A stretch of 31,612 bases of DNA. Source: DASUFI01 sp036274635 (GTDB lineage Bacteria > Planctomycetota > B15-G4). The notes below the pieces were generated by a model. It had not been told where the DNA came from. It made no database searches and worked only from the letters and a program-made list of their open reading frames with translations. Positions 1 through 7,851 of the stretch are shown piece by piece. The stretch's first letter is position 1. Every line of letters starts with the position of its first letter. The translations under genes were made by a program, and so were the position numbers. The stretch lies in contig DASUFI010000181.1 in the NCBI GenBank assembly GCA_036274635.1, forward strand, positions 1-31,612. Reading direction: 5' to 3'.

Positions 1-1
1 C

Positions 2-3000
2 GTGCCGGCCGGCACGTGGGGCGGCGCGCTGCACCTGTCCATCTCGTCCATCGGCGGCGCCGCGGGCAAGAGCCAGGCCTCGCACCGCAAGGACGATCTC
101 ACCGGTCATGCGCCGGGCAGCGTCCTGGCACCGGGCTTCAGCGCCAGCTACGCGTGGATGGGCAACGGCATCTCGACCAGCACGGCCGCGCTCAAGTTCG
201 GCATCAAGACCGCGGACTTCGGCAGCACGCCGGTATCCAGCCGCACGGGCGAGAACGCCTGGGACAAGGTGCTGGTCTACGAGCCGGCCAACAACGGCGA
301 GGCGGCCGACGGCCTGTGGCACCTCGAGACCATCAACTTCACCACGGGCAAGTGGTGGTTCTTCGATCGCACCGTGGGCGCGAGCGACCAGGGCACGCCC
401 ATGACGCTGTCGAGCATGGTCGGCAACGCCACCACGTTCTCCGGCAGCAAGACCATCGGGAACGTCTACTCGCTCATCACCGCGCCCGGGGCGCGCATCA
501 CGAGCGTGCAGTTCGGCATCGGCTCGAACAACCCGGGCGGCAGCGTCTACGTGAACCAGCTGCAGACCAGCGCCTACCTCGGCGGCCAGACGATCACCTT
601 CGGCGCGCCGGCGCTGGCCTGCGACCAGAACGTCACGAACAACGTCATCTTCGGCAGCGGCAACACCAACGGCTCGTACACGGTGGCGCGCGCGGGCGGC
701 GTGGAGATCGGGCTGCGCGGCAAGCTGCGCTTCGACGCGGCGAACCAGCCGCAGAACGTCTACAACAGCAACGGCGACGGCACCTACAGCTTCGAGGCCG
801 GCGCGCCGACGCGCGGCGCGGGCTGGGTCACGACCACGACGCCCTTCTGGAACGTCGACTGGTCGGTCAACAGCAACTACGACGGCAGCTCGGGCCTGAA
901 CCTCGATGGCCTGACCTACGAGATCGGCATGGACTTCGATCCGGGGCCGGGCACGGACTACCTCGTCTTCGACCCGATCGGCGCCCCGTCCACGCTGCCC
1001 TTCGCGCCGCCCTTCAGCATGCCCTTCTGGGACAGCTCGCTGGGCACCAACGCCACGGCGCAGGGCGCGGGCGTCGAGGCCACCTCGCAGGCCAACTACC
1101 TCTCGCTGCTGGGCAGCAACAACCTGGCGCAGAACTCGTGGAGCATGGAGTTCTTCAACGAGGCGCCCTTCGACACCTTCAACCCGCAGCTGCAGGGCCG
1201 CTACGAGTTCTATCTCGCGGCCAGCTCGGGCGGCAACGAGGTCGCGCGCTCGCACATCACGATCGTGGTGAGCGCGCCGGTGGATCACGACCAGAACGTG
1301 ACGCCCAACCAGATCCAGGGCGCGGGCGTCACCAACGGCTCGTACACGACCGCGCGCCTCGACGGCCTCGAGATCGGGATGCGCGGCAAGCTGCGCTACC
1401 TGCTGGGCGTCCCAGCCAACATCTACAACAGCAACGGCGACGGCACCTACACCTTCAACACCGGCACGGGGGGCGGTCCTCCGGGCAACTCGGAGTGGAG
1501 CTTCGAGTGGGCGGTCAACACCGACTACGACAACTCGCACCCCACGCGCGAGGTCGGCGACCTCACCTACGAGATCGGCATGGACAACGATCCGGGCCCG
1601 GGCACGAACTACCTGAAGTTCGAGCCCATCATTCCCGGCGCGTTCATCCCGTACACGATCCCGGTCGGCCCGACCACCTTCTGGGACCACGCGATGGGCG
1701 ACAACACGACGCCGCAGAGCGGCGGGCTCGTCGCGCCCAACCCCGCGACCTACGCGGCCTACCTCGCGCTGTACAACGTCGCGCAGCAGTCCTGGAAGCC
1801 GATCTTCTACCAGAACACCGCGCCGTACTCGTGGAACCCGAACCAGGTCGGGCGCTACGAGTACTACCTCGCCGCGCGCTCGGGCGGCACGGAGCTGGCG
1901 CGCTCGGCCATCACGATCATCGCGACCAACGGCGCGAGCCTGCTGCTCGAGGCCGATCCGTGCCAGCGCGACCAGGACTGCAACCTGGCGGGCAACCAGA
2001 TCGAGGTGAAGCTGTACGCGCGCAACCTCTCGGCCGTCACGGGCTACCAGGCCTTCCTGGGCTTCGACGCGACCAAGCTCAGCTACGTCGGCGCGTCCAG
2101 CAGCTACTCGGCCAGCCCTTTCCCGTCGCACGTGCAGCCCATTGCCACGGCCAGCGTCTCGACCGGCAAGCTGCGGCTGGATGGCGCGGTGTCCTTCGGC
2201 GGCCTGCCCGTCGCGGAGGATGCGTTGCTGGCCACCCTCGTGTTCACCGCGGCCTCGGAGTGCACGCCGACGGCGATCACCTTCGACCCGCCGACGCCGT
2301 TCCCGTCGGAGCTCTCCCTCGCGGGCGTGCCGGTGACGACGGGCACGGTTGACTCGGGCTCGATCACCGTGGACGCGACGCCGCCGGTGCTCGTCCAGTC
2401 GCCGAACATCACGGTGGCGGCGGAGGCGGACACGGCCTGCGGCAGCGCGGTGGTCACGTGGCCGGCGCCGGCCGCGACCGACAACTGCGGCGGCGTCACG
2501 GTGGCCTGCTACCCGCCGTCGGGCACGAGCTTCCCGTCGGGCACGACCACGCCGGTCACCTGCGTGGCCACCGACACCTGCGGCAACACCGCCACACGCA
2601 CGTTCACCGTGACGGTCACGCCCACCAACAAGGTGCAGCTCAGCGTGCAGCTCGTGGGCGTCACCGTGCCGGTCACGCGCTGCATCCACTTCCAGACCGA
2701 CGGCTGCGGCGGCGTCGCGGACGTGCAGCTCAGCTTCAACGGCAGCGGCCTGTTCACGGGCGAGATCGAGGTGCCCTGCGGCGCCTGGACCTCGCTGTGC
2801 GCCAAGGACCGCCAGCACACCAAGTGGGGCAGCACGACGCTCGGGCTCAGCATGGACGGCACCAGGTACGTGGCCTCGACCACGCTCAGCCTCGTGGCCG
2901 GCGACACGGACGACGACGGCGACGTGGACATCCACGACGTCACCTGGTTCATCGACCAGTTCGGCGACCTGACGGTGAGCGGCGGCTGCCCGTACGACGG

Positions 3001-3298
3001 CACCTCGCGCGACGCCGACTTCAGCGACAACGGCGCGGTCCTGTCCGAGGACTACGCCTTCCTCGTCGCGGCCTGGCTCACGAGCTCGTCGTGCGCCTGC
3101 GTGCCGGCCACGTTCGCCGAGGGGCCGGGCTTCAACGTGCGCTCGTCCATGGCCGCCGAGGGCCCGGCCGGCGCCGCCGCCGACCTGAACTCCGACGGTC
3201 TCGTCGACTACCGCGACGTGCAGGTGTTCGAGAGTCGCAACGGGCTCTCGGGCGAGCTGTCGGCGGCCATGCACGCCTCGTTCATGTCCGGTTACTGA
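2..3298 (+). CDS. Secreted modular protein, 5' partial: cohesin-like, HYR and dockerin-like modules
   Basis: The frame is open to the left edge, so the true start and any signal peptide lie outside the window. About 1098 residues are visible. Residues 208-422 and 430-641 form a tandem duplication; both copies start DQNVT, share NSNGDGTY and end in a segment with LTYEIGMD and DPGPGT. Residues 643-795 resemble a cohesin-fold domain (GKLRLDGAVSFGG, ALLATLVF). Residues 797-877 are a HYR domain with paired cysteines. A conserved stretch with RCIHF and CAKDRQHTKW follows. Two EF-hand/dockerin-like loops come next, at about 968 (GDTDDDGDVDIHDVTWF) and 1004 (DADFSDNGA), and a third at about 1061 (DLNSDGLVDYRDV). 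The chain ends after RNGLSGELSAAM. The C-terminal half is closely related to the next gene, so the two are tandem paralogs. No catalytic domain is recognised; a structural, adhesive or matrix role is inferred. Confidence 0.85.
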   Translation: MPAGTWGGALHLSISSIGGAAGKSQASHRKDDLTGHAPGSVLAPGFSASYAWMGNGISTSTAALKFGIKTADFGSTPVSSRTGENAWDKVLVYEPANNGEAADGLWHLETINFTTGKWWFFDRTVGASDQGTPMTLSSMVGNATTFSGSKTIGNVYSLITAPGARITSVQFGIGSNNPGGSVYVNQLQTSAYLGGQTITFGAPALACDQNVTNNVIFGSGNTNGSYTVARAGGVEIGLRGKLRFDAANQPQNVYNSNGDGTYSFEAGAPTRGAGWVTTTTPFWNVDWSVNSNYDGSSGLNLDGLTYEIGMDFDPGPGTDYLVFDPIGAPSTLPFAPPFSMPFWDSSLGTNATAQGAGVEATSQANYLSLLGSNNLAQNSWSMEFFNEAPFDTFNPQLQGRYEFYLAASSGGNEVARSHITIVVSAPVDHDQNVTPNQIQGAGVTNGSYTTARLDGLEIGMRGKLRYLLGVPANIYNSNGDGTYTFNTGTGGGPPGNSEWSFEWAVNTDYDNSHPTREVGDLTYEIGMDNDPGPGTNYLKFEPIIPGAFIPYTIPVGPTTFWDHAMGDNTTPQSGGLVAPNPATYAAYLALYNVAQQSWKPIFYQNTAPYSWNPNQVGRYEYYLAARSGGTELARSAITIIATNGASLLLEADPCQRDQDCNLAGNQIEVKLYARNLSAVTGYQAFLGFDATKLSYVGASSSYSASPFPSHVQPIATASVSTGKLRLDGAVSFGGLPVAEDALLATLVFTAASECTPTAITFDPPTPFPSELSLAGVPVTTGTVDSGSITVDATPPVLVQSPNITVAAEADTACGSAVVTWPAPAATDNCGGVTVACYPPSGTSFPSGTTTPVTCVATDTCGNTATRTFTVTVTPTNKVQLSVQLVGVTVPVTRCIHFQTDGCGGVADVQLSFNGSGLFTGEIEVPCGAWTSLCAKDRQHTKWGSTTLGLSMDGTRYVASTTLSLVAGDTDDDGDVDIHDVTWFIDQFGDLTVSGGCPYDGTSRDADFSDNGAVLSEDYAFLVAAWLTSSSCACVPATFAEGPGFNVRSSMAAEGPAGAAADLNSDGLVDYRDVQVFESRNGLSGELSAAMHASFMSGY

Positions 3299-3304
3299 TC
3301 CGCG

Positions 3305-3325
3305 CGGCCGCCGGGGAGGCGGCTG
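3305..3325 (+). terminator. Weak GC hairpin between the tandem paralogs
   Basis: An 8-bp stem (3305-3312 with 3318-3325, one G-U pair) encloses the loop GGGGA, seven bases after the upstream stop codon. There is no T-run, so it may be only a processing or pausing structure. Confidence 0.25.
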
Positions 3326-3391
3326 CCACGGCGGCCGGGGCGGGCAGCACCCGCTCCGGCCGCCGCATCGCTTCGCACACAGCAACCATCC

Positions 3392-3398
3392 AGGGGGA
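3392..3398 (+). promoter_or_regulatory. Strong Shine-Dalgarno site deciding the start at 3407
   Basis: AGGGGGA lies eight bases before the ATG at 3407. That ATG begins a clear signal peptide, which fixes the start. Confidence 0.7.
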
Positions 3399-3406
3399 CT
3401 TCCATC

Positions 3407-5629
3407 ATGCAGCGCGTCTCGTCCATCACTCTTCGCGTCGCCACGCTCGTGCTGTCCATCGCCGCCGTCGGAGCGGCCCAGGTCGGCCTCACCGGCGTGC
3501 CCGACCAGGCGCCGCAGACCGGCTCGACCACGAGCTCGCTCTGCTCCACCTATGACCAAGGCTTCGAGGTCGACACCAGCGGCTGGAACATCTTCGGCCC
3601 CGGCTTCGACATCGCGCGCGTCCCGAGCGGCACGAACGGCGTCACGTCGGCCACGGGCGCCTGGCACGGCGAGGCGAACTCGGGCAACACCCCCGCGGGC
3701 AACTGGGGCGGCTACGGCGGCAACTGCGGCTGCTCCTCGACCGGCTGCGCCGCGGCACCGTTCCCGGTGGGCGGCTACCGCACCTCGATCGACATCTACC
3801 TCGACGTCGGCGGCGGCTGGACCAACGACTCGCGCTTCGACTTCAGCTCCGCGATCAGCGATCCGGCCGGCAACCACCGCCGCGACTTCATCTTCAACGC
3901 CGCCTTCGTGAACGCCGCCGACAACCACCCCACGTGGGTGGGCAACGGCACCAACCGCTTCGTCATCGCGGCCAGCTTCAACTCGCCCGGCTTCCCCCAG
4001 GGCGGCGTCGCGCCGATCGCGGTCACGACCACCGGCTGGTACACGTTCACGCACCGCTTCTATGACGTGGGCGGCGGCGTCCTGGCCTGCGAGTTCTCGG
4101 TCATCAACTCGGCCGGGGTCATCGTGGGGCAGTGGGTGCGCAGCAACCCGACGGACATCATCGGCTCCACGGTCGGCAGCAACCGCTACGGCTGGCTGGT
4201 CGACAACGCCTTGCCCTTCCTCGCGATGGACAATGCGCGGCGCGTGGAGGGCTCGCAGACGGGCTCGCTCATCCTGTCCACAGCCAGCGCCTGCCCCGAC
4301 GACGCCGACCCCTCGCCCGGCTACCAGGTCGCGGTGCCGGTCAACATGACGCTGGACGGCTTCGCCATGGGCTACGCGGCCTTCGTGCAGTACTCCATGA
4401 GCACGCTGGCCTACCGCCCGGACCTCAGCAGCTACGCGGCGGGCGCCTTCACCGCGCACATCTCCCCGATCGTGCAGGCGGACGACGGCCGCATCGAGCT
4501 GGACGGCAACACCGGCTTCACCTCGCCGGGCACCGCGGCGGACGCGCTGCTGGCCACGCTGGTGTTCGACGTGAACGCCCCGTGCAGCACGGGCGTGCCG
4601 GTCTTCTTCGAGGTCGGCGGCGCCTTCCCGTCGGAGCTGAGCTACCAGGGCGAGCCGCTCGACACGGCGCTGGTGGATCCCACGGCCTTCACGCTCGACG
4701 ACACGCCGCCCACCCTGATGGGCTGCCCGTCCAACATGACCGTCGACGCCGACGCGGGCAGCTGCAGCGGCGCCGTGGTCACCTACACCTCGCCCACGGC
4801 CCTGGACGACTGCGACGCGACGCCGACGGTGCTGTGCTCGCCGCCCAGCGGCAGCACCTTCCCCGTGGGCACGACGCCCGTGATCTGCACGGCCACGGAC
4901 GACTGCGGCAACAGCTCGATGTGCAGCTTCAACGTGACGGTGACGGCCACGAACCTCGTCAACGTGACGGTGGACCTCGCGGGCGTCAGCACGCCGGTCA
5001 CGCGCTGCATCCACTTCGTGATGAGCTCCTGCGCGTCCTTCACCGACATGCCGCTGTCCTTCGTGGACCATGACAGCAATCCCGGCACGCCGGTGCGCGC
5101 CACGGCCACGATCACGGTGCCGTGCGGCACCTTCACCTCGATCTGCGCCAAGGACCGCCAGCACACCAAGTGGAACACGGTGGGCGTGACGCAGACCGGC
5201 GCGACGTGGACGGCGAGCTCCGTGCTCACACTGACCGGCGGCGACACCGACGACGACGGCGACATCGACATCAACGACGTCACCTGGTTCCTCGGGCAGT
5301 TCGGCGACCTGGCCGTGGCTGGCGGCTGCCCGTTCAACGGCACGTCGCGCGACGCGGACTTCAGCAACAACGGCGCCATCGGGTCCGAGGACTACGCCTT
5401 CCTCGTCGACGGCTGGCTCACCTCGTCGGGCTGCGCCTGCGCGCTGACCTGGGGCGGCGAGCGGCCCGGCCCGCACCTGCAGGGCAGCCTGCAGGTGAGC
5501 AACCCGGCGCAGGCCGCGGCGGACCTGAGCGGCGACGGCCGCGTGGACGCCGATGACGTGGAGCTCTTCGAGGTGCGCAACGGCCTCTCGGGCGAGCTGT
5601 CGGCCGCGATGCGCGCGTCCTCGCGCTGA
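3407..5629 (+). CDS. Secreted modular protein: signal peptide, cohesin-like, HYR and dockerin-like modules
   Basis: The product has 740 residues. Residues 1-24 are a signal peptide (hydrophobic VATLVLSIAAVGAA, then Q). Residues 45-285 are a beta-rich N-terminal domain I do not recognise; it differs from the duplicated region in the upstream paralog. Residues 287-430 are cohesin-like (GRIELDGNTGF, ALLATLVFDV). Residues 434-515 are a HYR domain. The segment from 516 repeats the paralog's RCIHF and CAKDRQHTKW block. EF-hand/dockerin-like loops start near 612 (GDTDDDGDIDINDVTWF), 650 (DADFSNNGA) and 706 (DLSGDGRVDADDV). The last residues include RNGLSGELSAAM, as in the upstream gene. It lies 108 bases after that gene on the same strand. 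Exported structural or surface-associated function is inferred; cohesin and dockerin assignments are by pattern and need a profile search. Confidence 0.85.
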   Translation: MQRVSSITLRVATLVLSIAAVGAAQVGLTGVPDQAPQTGSTTSSLCSTYDQGFEVDTSGWNIFGPGFDIARVPSGTNGVTSATGAWHGEANSGNTPAGNWGGYGGNCGCSSTGCAAAPFPVGGYRTSIDIYLDVGGGWTNDSRFDFSSAISDPAGNHRRDFIFNAAFVNAADNHPTWVGNGTNRFVIAASFNSPGFPQGGVAPIAVTTTGWYTFTHRFYDVGGGVLACEFSVINSAGVIVGQWVRSNPTDIIGSTVGSNRYGWLVDNALPFLAMDNARRVEGSQTGSLILSTASACPDDADPSPGYQVAVPVNMTLDGFAMGYAAFVQYSMSTLAYRPDLSSYAAGAFTAHISPIVQADDGRIELDGNTGFTSPGTAADALLATLVFDVNAPCSTGVPVFFEVGGAFPSELSYQGEPLDTALVDPTAFTLDDTPPTLMGCPSNMTVDADAGSCSGAVVTYTSPTALDDCDATPTVLCSPPSGSTFPVGTTPVICTATDDCGNSSMCSFNVTVTATNLVNVTVDLAGVSTPVTRCIHFVMSSCASFTDMPLSFVDHDSNPGTPVRATATITVPCGTFTSICAKDRQHTKWNTVGVTQTGATWTASSVLTLTGGDTDDDGDIDINDVTWFLGQFGDLAVAGGCPFNGTSRDADFSNNGAIGSEDYAFLVDGWLTSSGCACALTWGGERPGPHLQGSLQVSNPAQAAADLSGDGRVDADDVELFEVRNGLSGELSAAMRASSR

Positions 5630-5696
5630 TCATCGATGGCGGGCGGCGCGCCGCGGACTTTCCGCGACGCGTTGCCCGCTTGGCCTAGCAGCCTGA

Positions 5697-5843
5697 CGAA
5701 GAAGTCCTGAGGTACGGCTGCTCGATGCGGCGGGCTTCGACCGTTTCGCCGAAGAGCGCTGCGCGCTCTTCTACGTGACCGGCGTCGGCCGACCCTCGGT
5801 GCCGGCATGCGTGTACTTCCGGATGCTGGTGCTCGGGCGTTGA
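5697..5843 (+). pseudogene. Transposase N-terminal remnant (IS5/IS1182-like)
   Basis: Between stop codons at 5694-5696 and 5841-5843 this frame reads about 48 codons with no usable start. It contains AAGFDRFAEERCALFY, GRPSVPA and VYFRMLVLG. This matches the well-known N-terminus of transposases in the IS5/IS1182 group (FDxFxEELCxPFY...GRPSxPPGVYFRMLxxG). Everything after the RML segment, including the DDE catalytic domain, is missing, and no partner fragment is seen downstream. It sits exactly where GC content falls, next to two unrecognised genes, so it probably marks an old insertion or deletion end. The family assignment rests on remembered consensus. Confidence 0.75.
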
Positions 5844-5868
5844 CGCCGTCGTCAGAAGTGCCTAGATT
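5840..5868 (+). promoter_or_regulatory. Sigma-70-like promoter for a possibly leaderless transcript
   Basis: TTGACG (5840-5845) is followed after exactly 17 bases by TAGATT (5863-5868), matching the consensus boxes at 5/6 and 4/6 positions. Transcription would begin near 5875-5876, which is the ATG of the next gene, and no Shine-Dalgarno sequence precedes that ATG. The -35 box overlaps the stop codon of the transposase remnant. Confidence 0.45.
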
Positions 5869-5875
5869 TCATCGT

Positions 5876-6667
5876 ATGAGTAAGATGATCTTCAGCCTGG
5901 CCTTTGGCTGCGCATCGGCCGTGTTCATCCTTTGCGCGCCGTGCCGCGCGCAGGACTTCGGCGCGTTCAAGGGCGCTGTCTTTGCGACATCGGTCACAAC
6001 TCACGCCGATCTGGGAACGTACGCCACCGAGGCACAGCAGGATGGTATGAGCGTTCCACCGGTGCAGGGCACGGCAGGGCACACGACCATGGGCGGAATA
6101 AGCGTCTGCGAGTTCGACAGCTCCGCAAATCCGGAGATGGAGTTCCTCGGGCTTACGTCAAACGACTCCATCCCCACGATTGCGTTCAACGCCCACGAGT
6201 TTCGGCTCGTCGCGCCATACGACAACATAAGCATCAATAGGACATGCCGCCTCGTATCCGCTTATTACCATGAGGCAGCGCATTTTGAGTACGCCCTGTT
6301 CTTCAATAGCTGGTGTGAGAGTGACCCCGCAGCGTGCAATGCGTACAAGGCATGCGTGGGCGGGCTCAATAAGTACAAGGACGGTGCAAGTCCTTGCGAC
6401 GAACAATACGCCTACGCCACTGAGGCAGCCAAGCTCGCTGAAGAAATCTGCCATGTCTGCAACAAGGCAGACATGCCTGGGTTGAAGAAGACCCTGATAA
6501 CGGGAAAGCTCCAAAAGCTTCAAGATGAGGCCAACAGCCGATGCGATGCTGCCTCGGCTGATTGCATGGCTGCGGCCACCTGCGCTCAGATAAACCCGCC
6601 TCTCCCGCCAGATACGCCCGCATGCGGAGGTACTCACACGACATGCAACGACTGCCCACCGCCATGA
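5876..6667 (+). CDS. Secreted Cys-rich protein with HEAAH motif, possible metallopeptidase
   Basis: The ATG at 5876 gives 263 residues; it was chosen because the signal peptide (IFSLAFGCASAVFILCAPCRA, then Q) begins there. ATG 5885 is an alternative. An in-frame ATG at 5807 would overlap the transposase remnant and is unlikely. The mature part has 14 cysteines, most in the last 130 residues, which fits a disulfide-rich exported protein. Residues 132-136 are HEAAH, a match to the HExxH zinc-protease signature, set in YYHEAAHFEYAL. No third zinc ligand can be assigned, so protease activity is only a suggestion. Base composition is clearly lower in GC than the flanking genes (a sampled line is 53%), suggesting transfer. 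The stop overlaps the start of the next gene (ATGA). The family is not recognised. Confidence 0.7.
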   Translation: MSKMIFSLAFGCASAVFILCAPCRAQDFGAFKGAVFATSVTTHADLGTYATEAQQDGMSVPPVQGTAGHTTMGGISVCEFDSSANPEMEFLGLTSNDSIPTIAFNAHEFRLVAPYDNISINRTCRLVSAYYHEAAHFEYALFFNSWCESDPAACNAYKACVGGLNKYKDGASPCDEQYAYATEAAKLAEEICHVCNKADMPGLKKTLITGKLQKLQDEANSRCDAASADCMAAATCAQINPPLPPDTPACGGTHTTCNDCPPP

Positions 6668-7590
6668 GCACTCTGACATTGACTCTCGAACCTGGCCGAC
6701 GAGGCCTCTCGTGGTGGCGCAGCAGCGCGTGTGTGCTCGCTTTGCTCGGGCTGGCCTTGCCGTGTGCGGCGCAGTACCTTCTGCCCGATGATATGATTGC
6801 GCAGTTTGGCGAGGGTGAGTCATGGGCCGAGAGCATGTTCTTGCCGGTGGCGGCTCCGGGCGACTCAGTGGAAGTGCACATGCGCTTCGACAATGACACG
6901 ACCGGCCACGTCACGCTCGACTGGTATTATCAAAAAGCCGGTGCCAACGCGCGAGAAGACACGCAGACCATCGATGTGTCCTATCTTCCGACGGCCATCG
7001 CACGTCATGCAGGTCGGTCAAATGTCTTCTACGTCGTCGGTTGGACTCCGCGAACCGGGAATGTGATTGTTGAGCGGTGGACAATTGGGCAATTCGCACT
7101 CGGTACGGGCGGCGCGCAAGGCGGAGGCGGATATCCCGTGTCGACGCTGCTGATTCCAAGCATCACCAGAGAGGTCGAGTGGATTTCACCAGCCGGGACT
7201 GCTGCACCGATCTGGGATGCGGCATGCAATCCGTACGGCGTGAGTCCTTCGCTCCTTCTACTTGAAAGTGGCAGCGTAACCAGGATCTGGAAGGTTGACT
7301 TGACTCAATCGACGGCGAGCATAGTCTACTCCTCCGCGAATACGGGATTTGGCAGCCTCGCCGGACATCGCTCGATGTCCATCGGAAGGCATGGTGCGGA
7401 CGGCCTGATTGCCTTCACCCAGAAGCGGAGGGGGTGGGACCACGGGCCCACGGTAATGTCCGCTCCGGACACGGTGTTCGTGCTTCGCGACGCAAACACT
7501 GACGGCACCTTTGAGACTACAACGTTCATGGCGCATGCGGATCTATACACTCAGTATCCAGTGCCGTGGGACATGACCTACTCTCCCTGA
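6664..7590 (+). CDS. Secreted protein of unknown function, coupled to the HEAAH gene
   Basis: The start at 6664 forms an ATGA overlap with the preceding stop and yields 308 residues with a signal peptide (SSACVLALLGLALPCAA, then Q). In-frame ATGs further upstream (for example 6643) are less likely. The mature chain is rich in beta-type sequence, with pieces such as RIWKVDLTQS and DTVFVLRDANTDGTFE that look like propeller strands, but no known family is recognised. The product ends abruptly after WDMTYSP. An open stretch in the +1 frame runs on from 7577 to about 7736, so the C-terminus may be truncated by a frameshift. GC is low (about 53-57% in sampled lines), as in its partner. The two genes probably arrived together and act outside the cytoplasm. 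Confidence 0.65.
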   Translation: MSTLTLTLEPGRRGLSWWRSSACVLALLGLALPCAAQYLLPDDMIAQFGEGESWAESMFLPVAAPGDSVEVHMRFDNDTTGHVTLDWYYQKAGANAREDTQTIDVSYLPTAIARHAGRSNVFYVVGWTPRTGNVIVERWTIGQFALGTGGAQGGGGYPVSTLLIPSITREVEWISPAGTAAPIWDAACNPYGVSPSLLLLESGSVTRIWKVDLTQSTASIVYSSANTGFGSLAGHRSMSIGRHGADGLIAFTQKRRGWDHGPTVMSAPDTVFVLRDANTDGTFETTTFMAHADLYTQYPVPWDMTYSP

Positions 7591-7851
7591 TCGGTGCGTG
7601 TCGACAGGCAGCGCCGAGCCCAATTACAGCTATGCCTGGTGGCGACGCGTAGCGACTACTCTCAAGTCGGTGGAGCCTGCGCCGCCAGAGAGCGTCCGTG
7701 GGACCGACCGTTTCTGGCACGGTCAGCCGATCTAGGTCGCTCAGGCCGCGCGCGTGTTCGAGGTGCAGCCCGCCGGTGGCCCTGCGCCCCTGTTACAGCC
7801 CTCAGCCGCTGTCGAAGATGAGTCTCAAGGCGGCAACGGTCACGCTCGCCT
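7591..7851. other. Gap of about 260 bp without a clear gene
   Basis: No convincing gene is present. In the +1 frame relative to the preceding gene, about 53 codons are open from 7577 (including EPNYSYAWWRRVATTLKSV) up to a stop near 7736. This could be a detached C-terminus of that gene. Composition rises back toward the regional high GC across this gap. Confidence 0.35.

Noticed and set aside
5807..5875. Longer start for the HEAAH protein
   Set aside because: It would put 23 unrelated residues before a good signal peptide and would overlap the transposase remnant and the promoter.
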